Below, piece after piece: positions 1-9,185 of a stretch of 38,264 nucleotides of DNA. Both the position numbers and the translations under genes were made by a program. A model generated the notes under the pieces. That model searched no databases and was not told the origin of the DNA. It saw only the letters and a list, made by a program, of their open reading frames with translations. Numbering within the stretch: the first letter of the stretch is position 1; each line of letters begins with the position of its first letter. The stretch is from an uncultured Eubacterium sp. (lineage in GTDB: Bacteria; Bacillota; Clostridia; Lachnospirales; Lachnospiraceae): contig CAJTZN010000008.1 in the NCBI GenBank assembly GCA_910584065.1, positions 53,486 to 91,749 of the forward strand. Direction: 5' to 3'.

Positions 1-960
1 ATGAAAAAACCACTTATCATTCTGACCGGCCCGACGGCGGTCGGAAAAACAGCCATTTCGATCCAGCTGGCAAAAGCGGTCGGAGGCGAGATCATTTCCG
101 CGGATTCGATGCAGATTTACAAATATATGGATGTGGGAACGGCAAAGATCATGCCGGATGAGATGGAGGGCGTGCCGCACCATCTTATCGACGAGATCAC
201 GCCGGATACCCCGTTTCACGTATATGAATTTAAAAAAATGGCGCAGGCCGCGATGGAACAGATCTATGAGCGGGGGCACATACCCATCGTCACCGGCGGT
301 ACCGGTTTTTATATCCAGGCGCTGCTATACGATGTTGATTTTTGCGACGAGCCGGCTGATCACGCCTATCGGCGCGAACTGACGGAACTTGCGGAAAAAA
401 AGGGGGCGGCGTACCTTCATGACATGCTGCGCGGAGTCGATGAGCGCTCCGCTCAAGACATCCATCCCCACAATATAAAACGGGTCATCCGCGCGCTGGA
501 ATATTTCCACGACAACGGCGCGCCGATCTCCGTACACAACGCCGAACAGCGGGAAAAACAGTCGCCATATGATTTTTTGTACCTCGTCCTGACGATGGAC
601 CGGCAGAAGCTGTATGCCCGGATCAATGAGAGGGTCGATCAAATGGTGCGGGACGGTTTATTTGAGGAAACAGAACGGCTCCTGTCAAAAGGGTATACGC
701 AGGATTTGGTATCCATGCAGGCGATCGGCTATAAAGAACTGTTTCCTTTTTTTGCGGGGACGGTCACAAAAGAAGAGGCGATCGAGCAGCTCAAAAAGGA
801 CACGAGACATTTCGCGAAGCGTCAGCTCACCTGGTTCCGCCGGGAGAGGGACGTAACATTGATAAATAAAGATGAATTTGAAAGCGACGATGCCGTCGTT
901 CGTGAAATACTTTCTTTGGCAGAAAGGAAGCTGAACTTAGGAAGGAAAGGGGAGTTATAA
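1..960 (+). CDS. miaA: tRNA dimethylallyltransferase MiaA
   Basis: MiaA transfers a dimethylallyl group to N6 of A37 in tRNAs that read UNN codons. The 319-residue product has the usual family length. It starts with the P-loop GPTAVGKT (about residues 10-17), followed by the conserved DSMQIYKYMDVGTAK segment that contacts prenyl donor and tRNA, then GGTGFYIQALLY near residue 100 and the C-terminal QAIGYKEL and RQLTWFRRE blocks. The ATG is the first base of the window, so its ribosome binding site cannot be seen. The next gene begins 5 bases after the stop, which suggests co-transcription. The family assignment is secure from these motifs. Confidence 0.97.
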   Translation: MKKPLIILTGPTAVGKTAISIQLAKAVGGEIISADSMQIYKYMDVGTAKIMPDEMEGVPHHLIDEITPDTPFHVYEFKKMAQAAMEQIYERGHIPIVTGGTGFYIQALLYDVDFCDEPADHAYRRELTELAEKKGAAYLHDMLRGVDERSAQDIHPHNIKRVIRALEYFHDNGAPISVHNAEQREKQSPYDFLYLVLTMDRQKLYARINERVDQMVRDGLFEETERLLSKGYTQDLVSMQAIGYKELFPFFAGTVTKEEAIEQLKKDTRHFAKRQLTWFRRERDVTLINKDEFESDDAVVREILSLAERKLNLGRKGEL

Positions 961-965
961 ACGGA

Positions 966-2288
966 ATGGAGAAGATAAACGGAACGGCAATAGATAAGGA
1001 ACAATTATACGCGATGTATGAAAGCTGTGGGATCAGCCGGGCAGTGCTCGATTACGCGGATGGTGTCTGCCGCCGGCTGGAGCCTCGCTTTCGTCAGATC
1101 GATGAGGTCGCGCAGTACAACCAGCTCAAAGTGCTGCGGGCGTTCCACAAAAACCGTGTCAGCGCCGGACACCTGAACGGAAGCACCGGCTATGGATACA
1201 ATGACGACGGGCGGGACACGCTGGAAAAAGTGTACGCCGATCTGTTCGGGTGCGAGGACGCGCTCGTCCGCTCGCAGATCACCTGTGGTACACATGCGCT
1301 TACGATCGCGCTTTCCTCGATCCTCCGGCCGGGGGACGAACTGCTCTCCCCGGTGGGGAAACCGTATGATACGCTGGAGGGCATCATCGGCATAAACGGA
1401 AAGGAAGAACCCGGATGCCTGCGGGAATTTGGTATCACCTACGCACAGGCCGACTTAAAAGAGGACAGCAGTTTCGACTGGGAGCGCATCCGGCAGGCGG
1501 TCAACGAGCGCACAAAACTCGTGACGATCCAGCGCTCGAAAGGATACGCCATGCGCAAAACGCTGTCGGTCAGACAGATCGGGGAACTGATCTCGTTCCT
1601 GAAAACATGTAAGCCGGACGTCATTTGTATGGTGGACAACTGCTACGGGGAATTTGTCGATCTGATCGAGCCGTCCGAGGTAGGCGCCGATCTGGTCGTC
1701 GGCTCCCTGATCAAAAACCCGGGCGGCGGCATCGCGCCGATGGGCGGCTATCTCGCGGGGAAGAAAAAACTCGTGGAACTTGCCGCCAGCCGCCTGACCG
1801 CACCGGGACTGGCAAAAGAAGTCGGCGCCTCACTCGGTATCAATCCGTCCTTTTACCAGGGACTGTATTTTGCGCCGACCGTTGTGGCGAGCGCGCTCAA
1901 ATGCGCGGTGTTTGCCGCCAATCTCTACGAAGGGCTCGGGTTTGAAACGAGTCCCGCGGGCGATGAGGAGCGGAACGACATCATCCAGGCCGTGGCGCTC
2001 GGTTCCCCGGAAAAAGTCATCGCGTTCTGCCGCGGCATCCAGGCAGGATCCCCGGTGGACAGCTACGTGGCGCCGGAGCCGTACGCGATGCCGGGCTATC
2101 ACAGCGACGTCATAATGGCGGCGGGCAATTTCATCCAGGGTTCGTCGATTGAGCTGAGCGCTGACGCGCCGATCGAACCGCCTTACAGCGTGTACTTTCA
2201 GGGAGGATTGACGTGGCAGCACGGGAAATACGGGATTTTAATGTCGCTGCAGCGGCTTGTCGATGAGGATTTAGTCGAATTGCGTTAG
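966..2288 (+). CDS. YnbB-like PLP-dependent enzyme (aluminium resistance / methionine gamma-lyase family)
   Basis: A 440-residue fold-type I PLP enzyme of the family annotated as aluminium resistance protein or methionine gamma-lyase-like (B. subtilis YnbB). The sequence shows the cofactor-binding GTHALTIALSSILRPGDELL segment in two parts near residues 107-126, a VDNCYGEF block near residue 222, and SLIKNPGGG near residue 246, whose lysine is the probable Schiff-base residue. It follows miaA by 5 bases, with a purine-rich AGGAAAGGGGAG upstream. The true substrate is not established for the family, so only PLP-enzyme membership is firm. The miaA–ynbB neighbourhood is common in Firmicutes. Confidence 0.9.
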   Translation: MEKINGTAIDKEQLYAMYESCGISRAVLDYADGVCRRLEPRFRQIDEVAQYNQLKVLRAFHKNRVSAGHLNGSTGYGYNDDGRDTLEKVYADLFGCEDALVRSQITCGTHALTIALSSILRPGDELLSPVGKPYDTLEGIIGINGKEEPGCLREFGITYAQADLKEDSSFDWERIRQAVNERTKLVTIQRSKGYAMRKTLSVRQIGELISFLKTCKPDVICMVDNCYGEFVDLIEPSEVGADLVVGSLIKNPGGGIAPMGGYLAGKKKLVELAASRLTAPGLAKEVGASLGINPSFYQGLYFAPTVVASALKCAVFAANLYEGLGFETSPAGDEERNDIIQAVALGSPEKVIAFCRGIQAGSPVDSYVAPEPYAMPGYHSDVIMAAGNFIQGSSIELSADAPIEPPYSVYFQGGLTWQHGKYGILMSLQRLVDEDLVELR

Positions 2289-2395
2289 GAAAAGACGAAA
2301 ACTATCTAAAAAAACTTTTGTTATTTCTATACTTTTATGAAAAAATATGGTAGAATAGTCATGTATGATTGGCGTTGGCAGGGTCAGGGAAACGT

Positions 2396-3094
2396 ATGAG
2401 CCATAATTTTACTGCGATCAAGGATCTTCCGACATCGGAACGACCTTATGAAAAAATCGAAAAATGCGGGGTTTCGTGTTTGTCCGACGCGGAACTCGTA
2501 GCCGTTCTCATCAAAAATGGCACGAGGAACAAAAACAGCGTCGAACTTGCCAGGGAAATTTTAAATCTTCATCCGGTCCACAAAGGACTGATCGGTCTGC
2601 ATTATCTTTCCGATAAAGAATTGAAGCATATCGATGGGATTGGGAGGGTAAAAGCCGCACAACTTTTATGCGCGGCGGAAATATCAAACCGTATGACGAA
2701 ACAGCGAATACCGGAGCGCGAGCCATTTCACTCACCGGAAACGGTGGCGGGATTTTTTATGGAAGAAATGCGCACCAAAGAGACGGAGACGACCGTTGTT
2801 GCTTTTTTGGACAACCGGTGCCGGCTGATGCGGTATGACGTGCTGTTTGTCGGTTCGATCTCTTCCTGTGTCGCAAACCCGAGGGAAATTTTAAAAAAAG
2901 CACTACAATACGACGCCTCCTGCTTCATATTGGTACATAATCACCCCAGCGGCGACTGTACGCCCAGTCAGGCGGATCTTGTCCTGACCGAGCGCGTCAG
3001 GGACGCCGGTGAACTGATCGGTATACAGCTGTTAGATCATATTATACTGGGTGATTGTCAGTATGTCAGCCTTCGAGAGAGAGGACACATTTAA
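2396..3094 (+). CDS. radC: RadC-family JAB/MPN-domain protein
   Basis: A RadC (UPF0758) protein of 232 residues. The N-terminal part carries helix-hairpin-helix-like sequence (IDGIGRVKAAQL). The C-terminal JAB1/MPN metal-binding domain shows the signature HNHPSGDCTPSQAD near residues 180-195, with two histidines and an aspartate as zinc ligands. The frame is open further up with TTG codons, but ATG 2396 follows CAGGGAAACGT and is the more ordinary start. A -10-like TAGAAT lies at 2351-2356 in an AT-rich gap, so this gene may have its own promoter. Despite the name, a repair role is not supported for the family and the biochemical function is unknown. Confidence 0.93.
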   Translation: MSHNFTAIKDLPTSERPYEKIEKCGVSCLSDAELVAVLIKNGTRNKNSVELAREILNLHPVHKGLIGLHYLSDKELKHIDGIGRVKAAQLLCAAEISNRMTKQRIPEREPFHSPETVAGFFMEEMRTKETETTVVAFLDNRCRLMRYDVLFVGSISSCVANPREILKKALQYDASCFILVHNHPSGDCTPSQADLVLTERVRDAGELIGIQLLDHIILGDCQYVSLRERGHI

Positions 3095-3121
3095 TAGAAA
3101 AAGATAGAGAGGATGAACAAC

Positions 3122-4114
3122 ATGCCGGGAAAAGCAATAGGAATTGATTTTGGTACAAGTTCGATCAAGATTTATAAAAACGGGGAAGGCGTTATTTTAC
3201 ATCAAAAGAGCGTCATTGCGATCTATAAAAAAAGCCATGTATTTGCCGTCGGGGATGAGGCGTTCGAAATGTATGAGAAGGCGCCGGAACATCTGGACGT
3301 GTCATATCCCATCAAGAACGGGGTTATTGCCGACATCGGTAACATGCAGTCGATGATCGACTATTTCTTTACCGAGCTGAACGGCAAAAAACGGTTTAAG
3401 GGGGCGGAGTATTTCATCGCCGTGCCGACCGATATTACAGAAGTAGAAAAGAGGGCGTATTTCGACCTCATTGCCAATACAAACCTCAAATCGAAAAAGA
3501 TCCACGTCGTGGAAAAACCGATCGCGGACGCGCTCGGCATGAACCTCGATATTACAAAATCGACGGGAACGCTCGTCGTCGATATCGGGGCCAATACCGC
3601 GGAAATATCCGTGCTGTCCCTGGGCGGCATCGTACTGAGCCGTCTCATTCCGGTCGGCGGGAACCGCTTTGATGAGGCGATCATCCAGAAGATTAAAAAA
3701 GATATGAATTTTGTGATCGGCGAGAAGAGCGCGGAACTGATCAAGAAAAACATCGCCTCCGCGTATGTGACCGAGGATTCCCTCGACATATGCGGACGGA
3801 ATCTGGTGACCGGGCTTCCGAGCGAGATCACCGTGACCGGCTCGATCATCCACGACGCCCTGGCCGAGTTGTTCCAGAACATCGTCGACTCGATCAAGAT
3901 CATTTTGGAGCGCACGCCGCCGGAAATTTCATCCGACATTTATAAATCCGGTCTCTATCTCACGGGCGGCTCCAGCCGGATCAAGGATCTCGGCCGATTC
4001 ATCTATGAGGAACTTGGCTTAAAAGTAAATTTATGTGAAGAACCGGAGAGTACGGTCGTCATGGGACTTGGCGCCGTCATTGAGGATCCGGAACTGGCGA
4101 AACTGGCGTTATAA
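3122..4114 (+). CDS. mreB: Rod shape-determining protein MreB
   Basis: MreB is the bacterial actin that polymerises under the membrane and guides the elongation cell-wall machinery. The product shows phosphate-1 motif GIDFGTSS near the N-terminus, connect/phosphate-2 region VVDIGANTAEISVLSLGGI, and the adenosine motif YLTGGSSRIKDLG, in actin-family order. Length (330 residues from this start) matches the family. ATG 3122 lies 8 bases after GAGAGG; the ATG at 3113 directly abuts that ribosome binding site and is less likely. It heads an mreBCD–PBP2 cluster. Sequence divergence means MreB versus an Mbl-type paralogue cannot be separated by eye. Confidence 0.94.
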   Translation: MPGKAIGIDFGTSSIKIYKNGEGVILHQKSVIAIYKKSHVFAVGDEAFEMYEKAPEHLDVSYPIKNGVIADIGNMQSMIDYFFTELNGKKRFKGAEYFIAVPTDITEVEKRAYFDLIANTNLKSKKIHVVEKPIADALGMNLDITKSTGTLVVDIGANTAEISVLSLGGIVLSRLIPVGGNRFDEAIIQKIKKDMNFVIGEKSAELIKKNIASAYVTEDSLDICGRNLVTGLPSEITVTGSIIHDALAELFQNIVDSIKIILERTPPEISSDIYKSGLYLTGGSSRIKDLGRFIYEELGLKVNLCEEPESTVVMGLGAVIEDPELAKLAL

Positions 4115-4147
4115 AATGAATAGTGATTGGAAGGAAGCCTGTTTGAT

Positions 4148-5026
4148 ATGAAAAATAAACGAAAAAGAGGACCCTCGTTTCACCCGAAATACATTTATAT
4201 TTTCCTCAGTATCCTCTGCGCGCTGCTCGTCGTGCTGAGTTTTAAGTTTTCAAAACAGTTCGCCGGTTTTAAATCGACCGTGGGAGACGTGGTTTCCCCG
4301 ATGCAGAGCGGGATCAACCGGGTCGGGAAATTTCTTTCGGATAAGATGGATCTGCTGGAATCGAAAGAAAAACTGCTGGAGGAAAATAAGCAGCTGAAAG
4401 AGAAGATTGATGCTCTGAATTATGACAATAAGATCCTTGCCAATGAAAACAGCAATCTCGATAATTTCCGGGAACTGTACGAACTGGATCAACAGTACCC
4501 GGACTATCCGAAAGTGGCGGCTACCGTCATCGGGCGGGACGGAAATAACTGGTTCCGTCTGTTTACGATTGACAAAGGAAAAGACGACGGCGTAGATGTG
4601 GATATGAATGTCATCGCCGGGGACGGCCTGGTAGGTATCGTTTCGGAAGTGGGAAGACACTACGCAAAAGTGCGCGGGATCATTGATGATAAAAGTAATG
4701 TCAGCGCCATGTTTGACAGCACCGGGGAAACCTGTATGGTGAAGGGGAACATGCAGAGCATCTACAAAGGGTTCATTGACATTACGATGATCAGCAATTC
4801 GACGGAGGCAAAAGACGGGGATTCCGTCGTCACGTCGCGCATCAGTGATAAATTTCTTCCCGGCCTGCTCGTCGGGTATGTTTCGAATATCAAGGACGAA
4901 TCCGATGGATTGTCAAAATCGGCACAGCTGACACCGGTCGTATCGTTTGATAAACTCGAATCTGTCCTTGTCATTACGACGTTAAAAGATTCATCGGAAA
5001 ATGAGGATATCAAGAAGTATGATTAA
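4148..5026 (+). CDS. mreC: Rod shape-determining protein MreC
   Basis: MreC is a bitopic membrane protein linking MreB filaments to the extracytoplasmic synthesis enzymes. The 292-residue product has a short basic cytoplasmic start, one membrane segment (about residues 11-32, YIYIFLSILCALLVVLSF), a coiled coil rich in K/E/L (about 65-110), and the two-barrel extracytoplasmic domain with VIGRDGNNWFRLFTIDKGKDDGV. ATG 4148 follows GGAAGGAAG. The stop overlaps the start of mreD, the usual coupled arrangement. Confidence 0.95.
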   Translation: MKNKRKRGPSFHPKYIYIFLSILCALLVVLSFKFSKQFAGFKSTVGDVVSPMQSGINRVGKFLSDKMDLLESKEKLLEENKQLKEKIDALNYDNKILANENSNLDNFRELYELDQQYPDYPKVAATVIGRDGNNWFRLFTIDKGKDDGVDVDMNVIAGDGLVGIVSEVGRHYAKVRGIIDDKSNVSAMFDSTGETCMVKGNMQSIYKGFIDITMISNSTEAKDGDSVVTSRISDKFLPGLLVGYVSNIKDESDGLSKSAQLTPVVSFDKLESVLVITTLKDSSENEDIKKYD

Positions 5027-5525
5027 ACGAAGACTATCAACGATTATAATTATCGTGCTTGCTTTTATATTGTGGACAACAACGTTCCAGTCGCTCAAGC
5101 TGGCGGATGTGGCGCCTAACATCATGCTCATCCTGGTCGTGTGCTACGCCTATATGAGAGGAAGGACTTCCGGTCTTTTGATCGGTTTCTTTTGCGGACT
5201 CCTTTCCGATATGATGTACGGAACGGTAGTCGGACTTTACGCGTTCGGCCTGATGACGATCGGATTTCTGTGCGGACACAGCCAGAAGGTATATTTTACT
5301 GATAATTACATACTTCCCTGTGTCCTCGTCGGCATCAGTGATTTTGCCTATAGTATTTACTATTACGTGACGGAGTTTCTCGTGCGGGGACGGCTTGATT
5401 TTAAGTTTTATTTCCTGACCGTGATCCTCCCCGAGATGATCTATACGATGCTTCTGGCCGTCGTTGTATTCCGTCTCCTTACGATGCTTGAGAGTTATCT
5501 GATGAAAAAAAGAGAGGAGGAGTAA
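5019..5525 (+). CDS. mreD: Rod shape-determining protein MreD
   Basis: MreD is a small polytopic membrane protein of the elongasome. The product (168 residues) is almost entirely hydrophobic with about five membrane segments, including LSTIIIIVLAFILWTTTF and IMLILVVCYAYM. It also has the GLLIGFFCGLLSDMMYG stretch typical of the family. Two starts are possible: ATG 5001 or ATG 5019. I prefer 5019 because GAGGATATCAAGAAG precedes it and MIKRRL fits the family N-terminus. The 8-base overlap with mreC and the 2-base gap before the PBP2 start indicate translational coupling. Confidence 0.92.
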   Translation: MIKRRLSTIIIIVLAFILWTTTFQSLKLADVAPNIMLILVVCYAYMRGRTSGLLIGFFCGLLSDMMYGTVVGLYAFGLMTIGFLCGHSQKVYFTDNYILPCVLVGISDFAYSIYYYVTEFLVRGRLDFKFYFLTVILPEMIYTMLLAVVVFRLLTMLESYLMKKREEE

Positions 5526-5527
5526 CT

Positions 5528-8422
5528 TTGATCTCTGCGATATGGGATTACCTGAAAACGCTTGTAAAATCGCGCATTATTTCCCTGCTTATCGTGTATG
5601 TCATTTTGTTCAGCATACTGGTTGGACGTATGTTTTATCTGCAGATCGTACAGGGCGAGACATACGATGAAAAAGCGACGATAAGAAATGAAAAAGTAAA
5701 GACGCAAAAAAGTTCCCGCGGAAAGATCTTCGACTGCAAAGGAAACCTTCTTGCCACCAATGAACAAAGTTACGCGATCACCATCGAGGACACCGGGGAA
5801 CTCAAAACGAATAAAGAGCTCAATGAGGTGATCTTAAAGGCAATCTCCCTCATCGAAAAACACGGCGATAAAGTTTCGGTGGAATTTCCGATTGAGATCA
5901 CAAAAAAGGGCAAATTTAAGTTTAATGTAGACAAAAACGCGCAATTGCGTTTTAAGCGCGAGATCTATTATTATAAAACGGTGGACGAGTTGTCAGAAGA
6001 GCAGAAGAACATGAGCGCCGAAGATTGTTTCCGCTATATACGGACTTCGACACAGACAAACAAAATCCACTTTTTCGATCCGCTGACAGGGGAAGAAACG
6101 ACGGACGAAGAGCGGGCAAAAAAAGAACCAGATTACGATGACGCGACGGCGATCAAGATCATGTCCATCCGCTATGCGCTCATGATGAAAACGTATCAGA
6201 AATATGAGCCGGTCACGATCAGTTCCGACGTATCTGCGGAAACAGTCGCCGCCATCAAGGAAAATTCGGCGGAGCTGACAGGCGTGGAAGTGAGCGAGGA
6301 CGCCAAACGGGTCTACAATGACAGCGAGTTCTTCTCACACATTATCGGCTATACCGGGCTGATCTCCTCGGAATCACTGGCAGCCAGAAAAGAAAAGGAT
6401 GACAAGACCTATACGGCCGCCGATCAGATCGGTAAGACAGGGATCGAGAGTTCTTACGAGGAGCAGCTGCGCGGCAGGAAAGGCAGCGACACGCTTGTGA
6501 TCGACAACAGTTCCCGTATCGTGGAGACGAAAGACCATGTGGATGCCGTGGCCGGAAGTGATATTTACCTGACGATTGATTCAGAACTGCAGAAAGCGGT
6601 GTATAAATTGACAGAGAAAGCGATCGCCGGCGTTTTGATCTCTAAGCTCAATAATAACAAAAGTGCCGGATCAAAGGGGAAAAAGGCGGATGATATCCGC
6701 ATTCCCATTTATGACGTATACTGTGCGATCATTGAAAACGGCCTTGTCGATATTTCAAAATTTTCCGCGGCCGACGCTTCCTCGCTGGAGAAAAATATCC
6801 AGGAGAAATTTACTTCCGCGAAAAATACAACGCTGCGGACGCTGAAACAGTATTTGAAATATAATTATGCCACGCCGGGGAAAGATCTGTCGGAGACGAT
6901 GAATGAATATTTGGATCACATTTATTCGATGCTGCGTCAGGACGAGATCATTTCGTCCGATAAGATGGACAAGTCCGACCAGGTTTATAACGATTACGCG
7001 GATGGCAAATTGAGCCTGAGTAAATTCCTCATCCATGCGATTTCCAACAACTGGATCGATCTGAACGCGCTCGATGTCGGAGACGATTATTACAGCACGG
7101 AAGAGATTTATCAAAAAATGTATGACTATATTTTTGAAGTGCTGTCGGATGATCTCTCGTTTGACAAAAAGATCTATCATACGCTGATCTATGAAGACAC
7201 GATCAGCGGTCGGGAAGTCTGCCTGTTGCTGTACGAACAGGGGTATCTGAAAAAGAATAAGACGCAGATTTCAAAACTGCGCGCGGGAAGCGTTTCCCCC
7301 TTCAGTTTTCTGAAGTCAAAGATCAAGTCGCTGGAAATCGCTCCCGGCGAGCTGGGATTGACGCCGTGCGCGGCTTCGGTCGTTATTACCGACCCGAAGA
7401 CCGGGAAGGTGAAAGCGCTTGTATCCTACCCGAGTTACGACAACAATAAGTTTGCCAATTCGGTCGATACCGATTATTTTTCAAAAATCAATGCAAATTC
7501 CGCGTCGCCGCTTTTAAACCGGGCGACGCAGCAGAAGACCGCTCCCGGTTCCACTTACAAAATGGTCGTCGCCACCGCGGCGTTAGAAGAGGGCGTGATC
7601 GACCCTTATTCCACAGTGACCGACCATGTCGTATTTGATAAGTATCAGCCGAATCCGCCAAAATGCTGGAGTAAGTACAGCCACGGAACGATCAATGTGT
7701 CACAGGCGATCCAGCACTCCTGTAACTACTTTTTCTACGAGATGGGGTATCGTCTGAGCGGAAAGACCGGCGGCGCGATCAACCATGAGCGGGGGTTAAA
7801 GAAACTGAAAAAATATGCCGATATTTATGGCTTTACAAATACATCCGGCATCGAATTGTCCGAAGCCGACCCGACCGTTTCCGACAGTGATGCCGTGAGA
7901 TCCTCGATCGGACAGGGCACGAACAGCTATACGCCGGTGCAGATCGCCAGATATGTGTCTACGATCGCGAACGGGGGAACCTGTTTTGACCTGACGCTGA
8001 TCGACAGTATAAAAGATATTGCCAAGGATAAACAGAAAACAAATAAAGCAAAAATAAGGAACAAGCTGGACATCCAGGGCAGCACGCTGGATGCCATCCA
8101 AAAGGGAATGTATATGGTAGTCAATGAGAGCAGCAGCCTGAAATCGATCTTTCAGGACGTTCCCGTGAAGGTGGCGGGTAAGACCGGTACGGCACAGATC
8201 AGCGCAAACGAGCCAAACCATGCCCTGTTTGTATCCTATGCGCCTTATGAGTCACCGGAGATCGCAGTAACTGTTGTCATACCAAATGCGTTTACTTCGA
8301 GCAACGCGGCGCTGTTAGCCAGCAATATCTATAAGTACTATTTTGATGAGTCGTCGAGAAAGAAACTTTTGAAAAATACGGCGACGAGCACAGCGGGAAC
8401 ATCAGGCGGCTTCGCCGACTGA
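5528..8422 (+). CDS. mrdA: Penicillin-binding protein 2 (class B, elongasome transpeptidase)
   Basis: Class B PBP that cross-links peptidoglycan during elongation. One N-terminal membrane anchor (about residues 18-38) is followed by the dimerisation domain (IVQGETYDEKATIRNEK, RGKIFDCKGNLLATNEQSYAI) and the transpeptidase domain. Active-site motifs are complete: S675-T-Y-K678, S731-C-N733 and K885-T-G887. At 964 residues it is much longer than the usual 600-700. The excess sits at about residues 360-605, a mostly helical, charged insertion placed early in the transpeptidase domain. Start is TTG 5528, five bases after GGAGGAG. It is followed by the Min genes and a SEDS protein, its likely glycosyltransferase partner. 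Confidence 0.94.
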   Translation: MISAIWDYLKTLVKSRIISLLIVYVILFSILVGRMFYLQIVQGETYDEKATIRNEKVKTQKSSRGKIFDCKGNLLATNEQSYAITIEDTGELKTNKELNEVILKAISLIEKHGDKVSVEFPIEITKKGKFKFNVDKNAQLRFKREIYYYKTVDELSEEQKNMSAEDCFRYIRTSTQTNKIHFFDPLTGEETTDEERAKKEPDYDDATAIKIMSIRYALMMKTYQKYEPVTISSDVSAETVAAIKENSAELTGVEVSEDAKRVYNDSEFFSHIIGYTGLISSESLAARKEKDDKTYTAADQIGKTGIESSYEEQLRGRKGSDTLVIDNSSRIVETKDHVDAVAGSDIYLTIDSELQKAVYKLTEKAIAGVLISKLNNNKSAGSKGKKADDIRIPIYDVYCAIIENGLVDISKFSAADASSLEKNIQEKFTSAKNTTLRTLKQYLKYNYATPGKDLSETMNEYLDHIYSMLRQDEIISSDKMDKSDQVYNDYADGKLSLSKFLIHAISNNWIDLNALDVGDDYYSTEEIYQKMYDYIFEVLSDDLSFDKKIYHTLIYEDTISGREVCLLLYEQGYLKKNKTQISKLRAGSVSPFSFLKSKIKSLEIAPGELGLTPCAASVVITDPKTGKVKALVSYPSYDNNKFANSVDTDYFSKINANSASPLLNRATQQKTAPGSTYKMVVATAALEEGVIDPYSTVTDHVVFDKYQPNPPKCWSKYSHGTINVSQAIQHSCNYFFYEMGYRLSGKTGGAINHERGLKKLKKYADIYGFTNTSGIELSEADPTVSDSDAVRSSIGQGTNSYTPVQIARYVSTIANGGTCFDLTLIDSIKDIAKDKQKTNKAKIRNKLDIQGSTLDAIQKGMYMVVNESSSLKSIFQDVPVKVAGKTGTAQISANEPNHALFVSYAPYESPEIAVTVVIPNAFTSSNAALLASNIYKYYFDESSRKKLLKNTATSTAGTSGGFAD

Positions 8423-8459
8423 TCCGCAGGCACAATATAATAAAGAAATGAGGAGAAGT

Positions 8460-9122
8460 ATGAAGAACCCTGTAGTCATAAAGGGAACCAAATCCGGCAT
8501 CATCGTACATCTAAGCGATGAACTTCCATTTCCGGAACTGTTGGAAAAAGTGAGTGAAAAGTTCCGCTCGTCCGCCGGATTTTTGGGAAATGCCCAGATT
8601 GCCCTTTCTTTTGAAGGCAGAAAATTAAGCGATGACGACCAGCTCAAACTGGTGGACTGTATCACGGAAAATTCCAATCTCGACGTTGTCTGTGTCATTG
8701 ATGACAACGCGGAGCGGGAAGCTTATTTCAGCAAGACGCTCGAGGAGAAGCTGATGGCCATGAATACGAACACAGGGCAGTTTTACAAGGGAACGCTGCG
8801 TTCCGGCCAGGTACTCGAATTTGATACGAGCATCGTCATTTTAGGAGACGTCAATGCTGGCGCGCAGGTTGTGTCGGCGGGAAATGTCGTCATTTTGGGA
8901 AAACTGCTGGGAAATGTGTATGCCGGCGCCTCCGGAAGGAGCAATTCCTTTGTAGTAGCTCTCCACATGAGTCCGAACCAGATCCGCATCGGCGACGTGA
9001 TCGCCAGAAGCCCGGATGAAAAAAAGAAAGCGGACTCAGAGACGAAAATAGCGTTTTCACAAGATGGAAATATCTATATTGAACCTTTGGACCGCGATGT
9101 CCTGAAAGATATTTCTCTTTAA
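8460..9122 (+). CDS. minC: Septum site-determining protein MinC
   Basis: MinC inhibits FtsZ assembly away from midcell and is recruited to the membrane by MinD. The 220-residue product has an N-terminal domain (about 1-100) and a C-terminal beta-helical domain with GTLRSGQVLEFDTSIVILGDVNAGAQV and GKLLGNVYAG, the clearest MinC signature and the MinD-binding part. ATG 8460 follows GAGGAGAAGT; an in-frame ATG 12 bases upstream lacks a better site. It directly precedes minD and minE. Confidence 0.94.
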   Translation: MKNPVVIKGTKSGIIVHLSDELPFPELLEKVSEKFRSSAGFLGNAQIALSFEGRKLSDDDQLKLVDCITENSNLDVVCVIDDNAEREAYFSKTLEEKLMAMNTNTGQFYKGTLRSGQVLEFDTSIVILGDVNAGAQVVSAGNVVILGKLLGNVYAGASGRSNSFVVALHMSPNQIRIGDVIARSPDEKKKADSETKIAFSQDGNIYIEPLDRDVLKDISL

Positions 9123-9146
9123 AAATATTGTATTGTATGGTACAAT
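9118..9146 (+). promoter_or_regulatory. Candidate sigma-A-type promoter for minD
   Basis: TTTAAA (9118-9123) and TACAAT (9141-9146) are separated by 17 bases. They span the end of minC and the AT-rich 63-base gap before minD. The spacing is ideal and the hexamers are one or two mismatches from consensus. It would give minDE expression independent of the long upstream transcript. This is prediction from sequence only. Confidence 0.4.
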
Positions 9147-9185
9147 GAATAAGATTTGCAAGAAGGAAAGGATAGGTAAAACAAC

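Noticed and set aside
2369..2395. Upstream TTG start for radC.
   Set aside because: The extra nine codons lack family-like sequence and ATG 2396 has a usable ribosome binding site.
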